Below, one piece after another: positions 24,503-33,449 of a stretch of DNA of 61,027 nt (within the stretch, counting starts at the first letter, position 1; every line of letters starts with the position of its first letter). Both the position numbers and the translations under genes were made by a program. The notes under the pieces were generated by a model. It did no database searches, was not told the origin of the DNA, and saw nothing but the letters and a program-made list of their open reading frames with translations. This DNA is from Candidatus Saccharibacteria bacterium UBA1235 (lineage in GTDB: Bacteria; Patescibacteriota; Saccharimonadia; Saccharimonadales; Saccharimonadaceae), in NCBI GenBank assembly GCA_002309075.1, contig DBWP01000001.1, forward strand, positions 1 through 61,027, read 5' to 3'.

Positions 24503-24775
24503 ATGTCACACGTAAAAGCTGGCGGTACCGCCAAAAACGTCCACAATAACGCTGGCCAGCGCCTCGGCGTTAAGCGCTTCGGTGGCCAAAAAGTTAAGAA
24601 CGGTGAAGTTTTAGTTCGCCAAACTGGCGCTACTAAAATTGCTGGTCCTGGCACCTACATGTCTCGCAATTTTACGATTCATGCTGCTAAGGATGGCGTC
24701 GTAACTTTTGTAAAGACGAAGAAGACTCACTTCTCCGGTAAAAGTTTGCCAAGAGTCCGAGTTGAGGTTCGATAA
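24503..24775 (+). CDS. rpmA: 50S ribosomal protein L27
   Basis: L27 reaches the peptidyl transferase centre with its N-terminal tail. The 90-residue protein has AKNVHNNAGQRLGVKRFGGQ and the core GEVLVRQTGATKIAGPGTYM. The N-terminus is MSHVKAGGTAKN, so no cleavable Firmicutes-type extension is seen. It starts right after the methyltransferase stop, with AAGGAAGAAA before the ATG. Confidence 0.95.
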   Translation: MSHVKAGGTAKNVHNNAGQRLGVKRFGGQKVKNGEVLVRQTGATKIAGPGTYMSRNFTIHAAKDGVVTFVKTKKTHFSGKSLPRVRVEVR

Positions 24776-24803
24776 AAAAAGACCCTTTAAAGGGTCTTTT
24801 TTT
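24774..24803. terminator. Bidirectional terminator, rpmA / tyrS
   Basis: A7-GACCCTTTAAAGGGTC-T7 is a perfect hairpin with A and T tracts. It overlaps the tyrS stop codon region and serves both convergent genes. Confidence 0.88.
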
Positions 24804-26067
24804 ATTTGATAATCACAAATTTATTCTTACCTTTTTTGACAATCGCAGTTTGGTTAATCGCAATATCATCTGTGACTTTAGTACCATTTACTGAAATTGC
24901 TCCTTGAGAAATAAATTCGCGAGCTTTTTTCTTCGACTCCGCAAGCCCAGTAGAAACTAGAATATCTACAAGCTCAGTACCTTTCGCTACGACTGGCAAA
25001 TATGCTGCAAACTCAGTTAACTCATCTTCTGAGAAAGTAGAAAAATCTGTATCTCTACTAAACAAGGTCTCGGTTAGGTTTTCGATTGCCGCCGCATTAT
25101 CTTTGCCGTGTACAACTTCCGTCGCTCCACGCGCCAGGGCTTTCTGAGCGATACGTTTCTCTGGCTCAGCAAAGTGACGCTTCAAAATATCGTCAATTTC
25201 TTCTGGTGTTAAAATCGTATAAATCTTAATCAAGTATTCGACCGATTCATCTGGTTGATTAAGCCAGAACTGGTAGAAATCGAAAATTGAAGTATAATTT
25301 CCACCACCATTGTCAGATCCCGCAAGCCAGACAGCATTTCCTTCTGACTTACCGAACTTTCTGCCAGTTATTGGATCGATTACGAGCGGCGTGCTCCAAA
25401 CATCAACGTTTGCATTCTCAAGACGTTTGATTAAGTGCATACCAGTCGTACAGTTACCGAATTGATCAGCTCCACAAAGCTGCATTCTAACATCATGCGC
25501 ACGGAATAAATGTAAAAAGTCATAACCCTGAATTAAAGTATATGAAAATTCCGCATAAGAAATCCCGGAACCGCCTTCGCCAATACGATTTTGTACAAAT
25601 TGACGATCAAGAAGCTGGGTCATCGAGAAATTTTTACCAACTTCGCGCAAGAACGACAAATAATTAATATCTTTAAACCAATCGTAGTTATCAACCATTT
25701 TAAGGCCAGGCGTTTCAAAATCTTTACTATTTCCATCGCCAGAATTTAAGATTCTTTCAATCTGCTCACGAATGCAACCCTTATTATGATCAATCTCTTC
25801 AAGCGTCTTTAAATCACGCTCGCCATTCTCCTTCGGATCACCAATCTGTCCAGTCGCACCACCAACTAACATATATGGCTCATAACCATGCCGTACAAAA
25901 CAAGCGCACATCATAAGCGCCGCCAAATTCCCAATCGTAAGGGAATCAGCCGACGGATCCAACCCTAGATAGAACTTCTTATTCTCGCGCGTATCTAAAT
26001 CCGCTGGATTTTCTATTGTTGTTTCGGCTTTAAAGCCACGATAAATTAGTTCCTCTGATAACTTCAT
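24802..26067 (-). CDS. tyrS: Tyrosyl-tRNA synthetase
   Basis: This enzyme charges tRNA-Tyr. The 421-residue class I synthetase has FYLGLDPSADSLTIGNLAAL (the HIGH-equivalent at about residue 43), QLCGADQFGNCTTGMHLIKR, the KMSKS-equivalent KFGKSEGNAVW (about 235), and a C-terminal S4 RNA-binding domain (LVSTGLAESKKKAREFISQG). On the minus strand TGATATATT ends 6 nt before the ATG, again a leaderless layout. Confidence 0.96.
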   Translation of the reverse strand: MKLSEELIYRGFKAETTIENPADLDTRENKKFYLGLDPSADSLTIGNLAALMMCACFVRHGYEPYMLVGGATGQIGDPKENGERDLKTLEEIDHNKGCIREQIERILNSGDGNSKDFETPGLKMVDNYDWFKDINYLSFLREVGKNFSMTQLLDRQFVQNRIGEGGSGISYAEFSYTLIQGYDFLHLFRAHDVRMQLCGADQFGNCTTGMHLIKRLENANVDVWSTPLVIDPITGRKFGKSEGNAVWLAGSDNGGGNYTSIFDFYQFWLNQPDESVEYLIKIYTILTPEEIDDILKRHFAEPEKRIAQKALARGATEVVHGKDNAAAIENLTETLFSRDTDFSTFSEDELTEFAAYLPVVAKGTELVDILVSTGLAESKKKAREFISQGAISVNGTKVTDDIAINQTAIVKKGKNKFVIIK

Positions 26068-26079
26068 ATATATAATATA

Positions 26080-26517
26080 TCACATTTCTGACAACTTTGC
26101 ACCTTTGCGCGCCTTATTAGCCCATTCGTCCGCCATCTCATTAAGCTCAGTCCCAACATGGCCACGCACCCAAACTAACTTCACTGAATTATTTATATAT
26201 AAATCATAAAGTTCTTTAACCAGATCAAGATTTTTAATCGGACCATTAGACTTTTTCCATCCGTTCTTTTCCCAGCCTGGCGCCCATTTAGTTAAAACAT
26301 TAATCCAAAACTCAGAATCTGAATGAATTTCACAACCCTCGCCTCCAGCATATTTAATCGCTGCAATCATCGCAGAACCCTCCATGCGAATATTCGTTGT
26401 ATCATCTTCCCGGCCAAGCGCCACTGGTAAAGCTTCCCCATTTAATTCTTCAATGACTGCAAATCCGCCTGGGCCAGGATTCGGATTCGCACTCCCGTCA
26501 GTCCATAAAATTTTCAT
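26080..26517 (-). CDS. rnhA: Ribonuclease HI
   Basis: RNase HI cuts RNA in RNA-DNA hybrids. The 145-residue protein shows the catalytic acidic residues in WTDGSANPNPGPGG (about D6), RMEGSAMIAAI, IHSDSEFWINVL and WVRGHVGTELNEMADEWA, along with the mobile-loop histidine. TGATATAAT ends 6 nt before the ATG. It stands alone between uvrD and tyrS. Confidence 0.93.
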   Translation of the reverse strand: MKILWTDGSANPNPGPGGFAVIEELNGEALPVALGREDDTTNIRMEGSAMIAAIKYAGGEGCEIHSDSEFWINVLTKWAPGWEKNGWKKSNGPIKNLDLVKELYDLYINNSVKLVWVRGHVGTELNEMADEWANKARKGAKLSEM

Positions 26518-26542
26518 GTTTTTATTATATCATACAAATAGA

Positions 26543-28537
26543 CTACTCAAAAACTGGCAAATCTTCTGGGAAAGGATCAAAATCCGAAGAGTCTTCAAAA
26601 TCCGACTCGTCAAAATCAGAAAAACCATCGCCATCCATATCGCGTACCCCAGAATTATATCCTGCCGATCCATACGGATTATATCCGAGCTCCGTCAAAA
26701 ATCTCGATGGCATATTATAGCTCCGACTTCCAAACGAATATCGGCTCGCCGCATAAGTCAAGAACAACCTCTTCATCGCTCGCGTCATCCCGACATACAT
26801 CAACCTTCTTTCCTCTTCAAGTTCACTCTCGTCATCAAACGCTCGCGTACCAGGAAATAGTCCTTCCTCGAGCCCGACTATAAATACTACCGGAAATTCC
26901 AGCCCTTTCGCCGCATGAAGCGTCATTAAAGTTACTGAATTCTTTGCTGATTTTTCGTCAGCCGACGACATCAAACTTGCATCCGCTAAAAAATCTTCCA
27001 AACTCTCATATTCATTTGCATTGTTAGTTAAAACTTCCAGGTTCTGCATCCTGTCTTCAGAACTCGGCGTTCCGTCATCAGTTAATTTCTTAAAATCAAA
27101 ATATGTCAAAATTTTCTCAACGATTTCACTAGGTTTATTTTCGATCGAAATATTTTTCAAAAATTGACTTAGTTTTAAAATCGCATTCTTTGCTTTTGTA
27201 GTTTTTAGAGCATCAGAAAGGTTGTAGTTAGTTAGCGGTTTTTCATCGTCTATTTGATCCATAGCTGATAAAATTTTCCCTAAAGAAACTTCACCAATTC
27301 CAGAAATTACATTCGAAAAAATTCTCGTAAGACTTACTTTATCCCGCTGGTTCACAACTAGCTTTAAGATCGCAAGTACATCTTTAATTTCTTTTCGATC
27401 ATAAAATCTTACCCCACCTATAATCTTGTACGGAATATGGCGATTAATAAAAACTTTTTCAAAAGCATAAGATTGTGCATTCGTACGATATAAAACTGCG
27501 AAATCTGAAAAATCTGAAAATTCCGAAGAAAGCATCAGAATTCTCCGCGCTACAAACTCCGCCTCAGTCGTTTCGTCCGTCAAACTTTCAATATCAATCG
27601 GTTCGCCTTTCCCTGCTTCCGTAAATAAAGTTTTTTCAGCCCGCATCTTATTCTTGTTGATTACTTTTTGTGAAGCTTCCAAAATATTTCCGGTTGAACG
27701 ATAATTCTGTTCCAATTTTATTACTTTCGCACCCGGAAAATCTCGCTCGAAATTTAAAATATTTGTAAAATCTGCTCCTCGCCATGAATAAATTGACTGC
27801 CAATCATCCCCCACGACGCAAATATTTCTTTTTTCATTTACTAAAAGTTTTATTAATTGATATTGTACTAAATTCGTATCCTGATATTCATCAATTAAAA
27901 TATGTTCAAATTTTTTCTGCCATTTTTTCCGTACATCATCGTTTTTATTAAAAAGTTCTAAAGTTCGCGTAAGAAGATCATCAAAATCTAGAGCTGCCGC
28001 TTTCTTTTTTTCATCTTCATAAGCTCTGAAAATTTCTGCGATATCTCTCTGATTTGGATAAAATGCATTTGCCGCATATTCCTCTGGCCCATTCCCTTTA
28101 TTTTTTTCACTCGAAATTATGGCTTGAATCGACTTTGGCTTCAAAGCTTTATTTTCATTCAATTTCAAATTTTTCATTACACGGCGAATTAACGAAATTT
28201 GGTCATCGGAATCATAAATCAAAAAGTTTCGATTTAAACCCGCCGCTTCCGCCTCAATTCTAAGAATCTTCACACAGACCCCGTGAAACGTCCCCATATA
28301 CGGAAGAGATCCGTTAATCGATACCAACTGTTCCAACCTGTCACGCATTTCTTTTGCTGCTTTATTAGTAAACGTCACAGCAAGAATATTTTCCGGTCTA
28401 GTTCCATGCATTAAAAGATTCGCAATTCGACACGTCAAAGTGCGTGTTTTTCCCGATCCAGCTCCCGCTAAAATCAAAAGTGGACCAGACAAAGTTTCCA
28501 CAGCTTCTCGCTGCCTATCATTCAACCCGTCAAACAT
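26543..28537 (-). CDS. UvrD/PcrA-type DNA helicase
   Basis: This SF1A 3'-5' helicase serves repair and replication restart. The 664-residue protein starts MFDGLNDRQREAVETLSGPL and has Walker A LAGAGSGKTRTLTCRIA, motif II LIDEYQDTN, motif III VVGDDWQSIYSWRGAD, motif IV LEQNYRST, motif V VTLMTLHAAKGLEFPVVFIV and motif VI RRLMYVGMTRA. The acidic C-terminus (DGDGFSDFDESDFEDSSDFD) is short and variable, and no UvrB-binding tail is recognisable. Its ATG lies one base after the murA stop, so it is co-transcribed with murA. Confidence 0.93.
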   Translation of the reverse strand: MFDGLNDRQREAVETLSGPLLILAGAGSGKTRTLTCRIANLLMHGTRPENILAVTFTNKAAKEMRDRLEQLVSINGSLPYMGTFHGVCVKILRIEAEAAGLNRNFLIYDSDDQISLIRRVMKNLKLNENKALKPKSIQAIISSEKNKGNGPEEYAANAFYPNQRDIAEIFRAYEDEKKKAAALDFDDLLTRTLELFNKNDDVRKKWQKKFEHILIDEYQDTNLVQYQLIKLLVNEKRNICVVGDDWQSIYSWRGADFTNILNFERDFPGAKVIKLEQNYRSTGNILEASQKVINKNKMRAEKTLFTEAGKGEPIDIESLTDETTEAEFVARRILMLSSEFSDFSDFAVLYRTNAQSYAFEKVFINRHIPYKIIGGVRFYDRKEIKDVLAILKLVVNQRDKVSLTRIFSNVISGIGEVSLGKILSAMDQIDDEKPLTNYNLSDALKTTKAKNAILKLSQFLKNISIENKPSEIVEKILTYFDFKKLTDDGTPSSEDRMQNLEVLTNNANEYESLEDFLADASLMSSADEKSAKNSVTLMTLHAAKGLEFPVVFIVGLEEGLFPGTRAFDDESELEEERRLMYVGMTRAMKRLFLTYAASRYSFGSRSYNMPSRFLTELGYNPYGSAGYNSGVRDMDGDGFSDFDESDFEDSSDFDPFPEDLPVFE

Positions 28538-28538
28538 A

Positions 28539-30089
28539 TTATATTCCTGTAAGCGGAGTTATATCGGCTCCTAAATGCCTAAGTCTTATTGCAAAATCTT
28601 GGTAGCCTCGATTTATCGGGTAAACATTTCTAAGAATCGATGTTCCTGGCGCCGCAAGCATACCTATCAGAACTACTACCGCTGGTCTTAGGGCATGAGG
28701 GGCCACCATTTCTGCCGGCCGCCAATTTGTTGGCCCTTCAATATAAACACGATGCGCATCAAGAAGTTCAACTTTTGCATTTAAATTCGAAAGTTCAGTC
28801 GAATAAACTGCCCTGTTTTCAAAAACCCAGTCATGAATCATCGTACGACCTTTAGCTACTGCTGCAATTACTGAGAAAAACGGTAAGTTATCGATATTTA
28901 AACCCGGGAATGGCATCGGGTGAATTTTATCAACCGGAGCTATAAGTTCAGACTTATGAATAGTAAGATCAACCAAACGTGTTCGCTGGTTAGACGACAA
29001 ATATTCTGGAGATCTATCAATCTTTGCATTCATGCTTTTTAAAATTTCAAGTTCAATTTCCAAAAACTCAATTGGTGCTCGCGAAATCGTAATCTCAGAA
29101 TTCGTCACAAGACCAGCAGCAATAAAACTCATTGCTTCAATTGGGTCTTCCGAAACTGTATATTCCACAGTTTCATTAATTTCTGATCGTCCTTGGACAG
29201 TTAATGTAGTTGTTCCGACGCCGTCAATCTTCACGCCCAACTTTTCCAAAAAGAAACACAAATCTTGCACCATGTAATTTGGCGAAGCTCCTACGATTGT
29301 TGTTTTTCCCGGGCTTAAAGCCGCCGCCATTAAAACATTTTCTGTTACCGTATCACCGCGCTCAGTTAAAACAATATAGCGATCGGTATATTTATGTAAA
29401 GTTTCTTGGCGAACTGAAACTTCATAAAATCCACTGTTACTTTCAGCATCAATATTAAGCCCAAAAGACTTCAAAGCCTGAATATGTGGATTCACGGTTC
29501 GTTTCCCAAGCGAACAACCGCCTGCGTATGGAATTCGAAAATGCGTATAGCGATGGATCAGTGGCCCTAAAAACATAATAATAGACCGCGTTTTTCTCGC
29601 CGCATCAATATTCATCTCGTCCATTTTTAATTCGTGTGGTGATATAATTTCAAGATCTCGATAACGATTTTTCCAACGACATTTTACGCCAATTGATTCC
29701 AAAACTTCAATAATTCTAAAAACCTCCTCGATTCTAGCAACACGATGAAGAATTGTAGTACCAGAATTTAAAAGTGCAGCCGAAAGCAAAGCTACCGCCG
29801 CATTTTTTGACGTATTAACAGTGATTTCTCCAGAAAGCTCCTTACCACCACGAATACGATAACTCTGTGAAACTGAGTCATTTATAGAGAGAATCTGATT
29901 CCCTAAAGCTTCTGAAAGTTTTTTTATCATTTCGAGCGAAACGTTTTGTCCGCCTTTTTCAATTCGATGAATTGCTGATTGGCTCGTACCAACCGCTTCC
30001 GCTAATTCCCCCTGCGTCCAGCCTTTTTCTGTACGCATTTGCTCAATTGTTTCGCCAATAACTTGCTGATAAGTCTTAACTTTTTTCAT
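28539..30089 (-). CDS. murA: MurA with an N-terminal XRE-type HTH domain
   Basis: The 516-residue protein fuses a helix-turn-helix of about 70 residues (IGETIEQMRTEKGWTQGELA, then VGTSQSAIHRIEKGGQ) to UDP-N-acetylglucosamine enolpyruvyl transferase, the first committed step of peptidoglycan synthesis. In the MurA part the Lys-Asn pair is in NTSKNAAVALLSAAL (about 93), and the catalytic cysteine is in YAGGCSLGKRTVNPH (about 190). C-terminal motifs such as PGLNIDNLPFFSVIAAVAKG and RNVYPINRGYQD are present. Length minus the HTH fits MurA. TGATATAAT ends 6 nt before the ATG. uvrD follows. The HTH suggests DNA-binding or dimerisation control of the enzyme, which is inference. Confidence 0.92.
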   Translation of the reverse strand: MKKVKTYQQVIGETIEQMRTEKGWTQGELAEAVGTSQSAIHRIEKGGQNVSLEMIKKLSEALGNQILSINDSVSQSYRIRGGKELSGEITVNTSKNAAVALLSAALLNSGTTILHRVARIEEVFRIIEVLESIGVKCRWKNRYRDLEIISPHELKMDEMNIDAARKTRSIIMFLGPLIHRYTHFRIPYAGGCSLGKRTVNPHIQALKSFGLNIDAESNSGFYEVSVRQETLHKYTDRYIVLTERGDTVTENVLMAAALSPGKTTIVGASPNYMVQDLCFFLEKLGVKIDGVGTTTLTVQGRSEINETVEYTVSEDPIEAMSFIAAGLVTNSEITISRAPIEFLEIELEILKSMNAKIDRSPEYLSSNQRTRLVDLTIHKSELIAPVDKIHPMPFPGLNIDNLPFFSVIAAVAKGRTMIHDWVFENRAVYSTELSNLNAKVELLDAHRVYIEGPTNWRPAEMVAPHALRPAVVVLIGMLAAPGTSILRNVYPINRGYQDFAIRLRHLGADITPLTGI

Positions 30090-30101
30090 AGAAAAATTAT
30101 A

Positions 30102-31163
30102 TCATGGCATGAATAATGGTACAAGACCCGGCAATTCATTTCCGAGCAAAAATTCTAGGCTCGCACCACCGCCAGTTGAAATCAAAGAATATTTTAAGTT
30201 AGGATGATCTTCTAACAAACTCTCCACAAAACTGGTAGTATCCCCACCGCAAATAATCGTTTCCGCATCAGTCTTTTCACCCATCATTTCCGCCACGATC
30301 GTCGAAGATGTCGCATAAGCCATATCTTCGGCCTTACCAAGTAGGCCGTTCCAAATTATCGTTTTAGCATCTGTGATAAATTTTGCAATTTCAACCGTAG
30401 AAACCGGACCAACATCTAGCTTAGCTCCAGCTCCGTCCTCATCAAAATCTTCTGCTACATAAATTTTATCAGACTTTGCTTCATATCCATCCGCAGCGAT
30501 CTTCCCACCCACTATAATCTTATCTGCGATACCCACAAATTTATCAATAAGTGGAGATTTATCTTCAACTTTCGCTCCACCAACGATCAAAACTAACGGC
30601 CTGGCAGGATTCTTTAAAACTTTTTCAAGATTTAAAATTTCTTTTTCCACTAAAAGACCTGCCGCCGTTGGTAAAATTTCCGCAACTGCGCTAGTCGAAG
30701 CATGTGCTCTGTGTAGAACCGCAAAACCATCTTGAATAAAAACTTCTGCGCCGGTCGAATCGATAATCCTTTTAATAAAATCCTGCGAATTCTCTTCCTC
30801 GCCTTTATAAAAACGCAGATTTTCTAAAAGCAAAATTTCGCCAGCTTTCATTTTTTCAACTGCCGCTTCCACATCTGAGCCCGAAACATCATTAATAAAC
30901 TCAACTCGCCCAATCTCCTTGTTTAAAATTTCCGCCACCGGCTTTAAAGATAATTTTTCATCTCGGCCTTCTGGTCTTCCGAGATGAGAAATTAAAATAA
31001 TTTTTTTCGCACCATTTTCACGCAAAAATTCCAATGTCGGAATCACCGCTCGGATTCTTAAATCGTTTAGAATCTTACCGTTTTCAATCGGGACATTAAA
31101 ATCTGCTCGCATTAAAACGGTTTTATCTCTTATAATAATATCTCTAATAGTTTTCAATTTCAT
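30102..31163 (-). CDS. pgk: Phosphoglycerate kinase
   Basis: Pgk makes ATP from 1,3-bisphosphoglycerate in glycolysis. The 353-residue protein is shorter than the usual 390 or so. It has LMRADFNVPIENGKI, LISHLGRPEGRDEKLSLKPV, ENLRFYKGEEENS, VLIVGGAKVEDKSPLID and the C-terminal CGGDTTSFVE and STGGGASLEFLLG. TGATATAAT ends 6 nt before the ATG. The enzyme that follows two steps later in glycolysis, pyruvate kinase, is encoded nearby on the other strand. Confidence 0.95.
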   Translation of the reverse strand: MKLKTIRDIIIRDKTVLMRADFNVPIENGKILNDLRIRAVIPTLEFLRENGAKKIILISHLGRPEGRDEKLSLKPVAEILNKEIGRVEFINDVSGSDVEAAVEKMKAGEILLLENLRFYKGEEENSQDFIKRIIDSTGAEVFIQDGFAVLHRAHASTSAVAEILPTAAGLLVEKEILNLEKVLKNPARPLVLIVGGAKVEDKSPLIDKFVGIADKIIVGGKIAADGYEAKSDKIYVAEDFDEDGAGAKLDVGPVSTVEIAKFITDAKTIIWNGLLGKAEDMAYATSSTIVAEMMGEKTDAETIICGGDTTSFVESLLEDHPNLKYSLISTGGGASLEFLLGNELPGLVPLFMP

Positions 31164-31223
31164 AACTTGATTATATCATATCTGAAATAAAAAATTACGC
31201 CACATTTAGCGTATTTGTCAAGT

Positions 31224-31253
31224 TTGGTGATCTCGGCGAGATTCGCGACCGCT
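31224..31253 (-). pseudogene. Decayed partial copy of the tRNA-Glu 3' end
   Basis: TTGGTGATCTCGGCG at 31224-31238 repeats exactly the 3' end of tRNA-Glu (31273-31287, plus-strand reading). The next 15 bases still resemble the T-arm but with substitutions. It lies downstream of the intact tRNA in the same orientation. Such 3'-end copies are typical marks of past integration at a tRNA gene, though tandem slippage is also possible. Confidence 0.55.
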
Positions 31254-31273
31254 GTATATGCTCCTGGAATCGT

Positions 31274-31348
31274 TGGTGATCTCGGCGGGAGTCGAACCCG
31301 CGTTGTCGGGATGAAAACCCGATGTACTAACCGTTATACTACGAGACC
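31274..31348 (-). tRNA. tRNA-Glu (TTC)
   Basis: A 75-nt cloverleaf on the minus strand. The acceptor GGTCTCG pairs with CGAGATC, the anticodon loop TTTTCAT gives TTC, the T-loop is TTCGACT, the discriminator is A, and CCA is encoded. Confidence 0.96.
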
Positions 31349-31372
31349 GTATATATATTATAGCAAAAATCT

Positions 31373-31828
31373 CTAGAATGTGCAAGCGTAGTTATAATCT
31401 ATATGATAGTCTTTTTTCGAAAACGGATCTTCAGGATATATTCTAATATAAGTTTTCTCAGCATCGCAATATTGATTCAATAAGCTCGCCGCGTCTGCAT
31501 GTCTTTCGCTGTCAAAAAGTAATAGTTGTCGAAGCGTAACTCTAGAAAAGCCATTCTCAACATAACTATCTAAATTATTATAATCTTTGATTCGATCATA
31601 AAAATAATTTTCATAATAATCCGTAGCGATTTCTTCCATTTTCTGCGTCACCATTTTTTCAGGTTTTGTGAAAGACATAAAAAGCACGGCCAAAATTACT
31701 ACTAGCATTGCTAAAATAATCACAGACAACGCCAAACGTCTTGCAATCATAAGCATCCTGCGTTCACGTCGGCTTTTTATTGTACGTTTAGAGATGCGCG
31801 GCGCCGCACCCTTATTTTTAACGCTCAT
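31373..31828 (-). CDS. Hypothetical single-span membrane protein
   Basis: The 151-residue protein has a strongly basic N-terminal tail (KRTIKSRRERR), one transmembrane span at about residues 31-51, and a Tyr/Asp-rich extracytoplasmic domain of about 95 residues (YYENYFYDRIKDYNNLDSYV) ending in Phe. I recognise no family. TGGTAAAAT ends 6 nt before the ATG, so it is expressed as a leaderless single gene between tRNA-Glu and pyk. Confidence 0.65.
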   Translation of the reverse strand: MSVKNKGAAPRISKRTIKSRRERRMLMIARRLALSVIILAMLVVILAVLFMSFTKPEKMVTQKMEEIATDYYENYFYDRIKDYNNLDSYVENGFSRVTLRQLLLFDSERHADAASLLNQYCDAEKTYIRIYPEDPFSKKDYHIDYNYACTF

Positions 31829-31874
31829 GCTTATATTTTACCATAAAAACTTTAAAATATGATAATATTTATAT

Positions 31875-33302
31875 ATGAGTAAACTTTTTAAGCGAACAAA
31901 GATTCTGGCGACTATTGGCCCTTCGACAAACTCAAAAGAACTTATTGAAGAGGCTATTATGGCTGGGGTGAATGGGTGTCGTTTAAATTGTTCACATGGT
32001 TCCGATGAAGAGCGCGACGAGCAAATCAAATGGATTCGCGAGGCGGCCGAGAAAAAAGGCCGTAGTGTCGCGATCCTACAAGATCTTCAAGGTCCAAAGA
32101 TTAGGCTCGGCATGATTCGCGATAATCATCTTGATTTAAAAAAGGGTGACGAATTAATTTTAGAATCGAACCCTAATTTTGAACATGAAGGTGGTTTAAC
32201 TGTGCCGGTTCAATATAATCTTGCAAAAAAAGTAAAACCCGGCGAACCAGTTTCGCTTTTCGATGGAAAAATCAAGGCAACCATCACAGAAATTGTAAGC
32301 GACACTGCAATTAAACTCGAAATCTTAAACGACGGTTTTATTATGTCGAAAAAAGGTCTAAATCTCCCTGATACTGATTTTGGCGGAGACATTTTAACCG
32401 AAAAAGATTTACACGATATTGAATATGGTGCCAGTCAAGATTTTGACTACGTCTCGCTTTCCTTTGTCCAGTCCGCTAGTGACATTGAAAGATTAAAACA
32501 ACTTCTTTTGTCATTTGGGAGTACTGCTAAAGTTATTGCAAAAATTGAGACAAAAAAAGCAATTTCCTCCGATGAAAATCTTGAAGAAATCGTAAAAATC
32601 GCCGACGGTATCATGGTTGCTCGTGGCGATATGGCCGTTGAGGCGGGCGCCGAAGTTGTTCCAATTATTCAAAGAAAACTTATCGCTCTTTGTCGTAAAT
32701 ATGGGAAGCTTTGTATCGTCGCGACCCAAATGCTTTCTTCTATGGTCGATTCTCCCGAACCAACTCGCGCAGAAGTTTCCGATGTTGCTACTGCCGTTAT
32801 CCAGGGTGCCGATGTCGTTATGCTTTCCGACGAAACCGCAAACGGTTCTTACCCGATCGAATCAATTAAAGAAATGAAAAAAGTTATTTTGTACACGCAA
32901 AACCATTCCAAAGTTGCGACAATCTCCCGCGAAAAGGAAAACGGAGTCTATAGTGCAATTTCCGCTGCGGCCGCGCGCCTCGCAGAAAAAATTGATGCTG
33001 ATGTAATTATTTGCCAAACCGCTTCCGGTGCCACCGCAACCATCATGGCCGCTGAGCGCCCAAATCTTCCGATCGTTTCGGTCACAGCTAACCCTCGCGT
33101 CGCAAACCAGCTTGCGCTAATTTACGCAAACTCCGCCTTCGTCCGTCCATATTCAGAAGAATTCGGTTTTGAACTCGCAAAAGAATTAAAAGAAAGCGGC
33201 TACTTAAGAACGAAAGACGGCCAGAAGGATCTCCTCGCCGTCATCGTCTCCGGCGACCGCGACAAATTTGGCACCGACACGATCAGAATTAGAAACGTTT
33301 AG
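31875..33302 (+). CDS. pyk: Pyruvate kinase
   Basis: Pyruvate kinase makes ATP and pyruvate from phosphoenolpyruvate. The 475-residue protein has TKILATIGPSTNSKELIEEA, NCSHGSDEERDEQI, LQDLQGPKIRLG, the catalytic-lysine signature VIAKIETKKAISSDENLEEI, MVARGDMAVEAGAEVVP and VATQMLSSM, plus a C-terminal allosteric-type domain (ICQTASGATATIMAAERP). GATAAT lies 8 nt before the ATG. An inverted repeat starts at the stop codon. Confidence 0.96.
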   Translation: MSKLFKRTKILATIGPSTNSKELIEEAIMAGVNGCRLNCSHGSDEERDEQIKWIREAAEKKGRSVAILQDLQGPKIRLGMIRDNHLDLKKGDELILESNPNFEHEGGLTVPVQYNLAKKVKPGEPVSLFDGKIKATITEIVSDTAIKLEILNDGFIMSKKGLNLPDTDFGGDILTEKDLHDIEYGASQDFDYVSLSFVQSASDIERLKQLLLSFGSTAKVIAKIETKKAISSDENLEEIVKIADGIMVARGDMAVEAGAEVVPIIQRKLIALCRKYGKLCIVATQMLSSMVDSPEPTRAEVSDVATAVIQGADVVMLSDETANGSYPIESIKEMKKVILYTQNHSKVATISREKENGVYSAISAAAARLAEKIDADVIICQTASGATATIMAAERPNLPIVSVTANPRVANQLALIYANSAFVRPYSEEFGFELAKELKESGYLRTKDGQKDLLAVIVSGDRDKFGTDTIRIRNV

Positions 33303-33372
33303 CCTACCCGCCGTAGAAAATACAGCGGATAGGGTAACCGAAGAAGCGATTAATGTTGCTCTACGGGTAGGC
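33302..33372. repeat. Inverted repeat just after pyk (candidate element E)
   Basis: GCCTACCCG-CCG-TAGA (33302-33317) is the inverse of TCTACGGGTAGGC (33360-33372) apart from a 3-nt insertion, enclosing 42 bp. The surrounding frame (about 33303-33513) remains open in the +1 frame relative to pyk and overlaps the end of the next gene. There is no T tract, so it is a poor terminator. It may be another member of the palindromic elements, without the shared core. Confidence 0.45.
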
Positions 33373-33449
33373 ATCCGCCGCACCGACGTAGAGGTAGTAC
33401 AATTATTCTTCGAGACTAACTTACTAAGTGCACCCTCACTGCTTATCGA

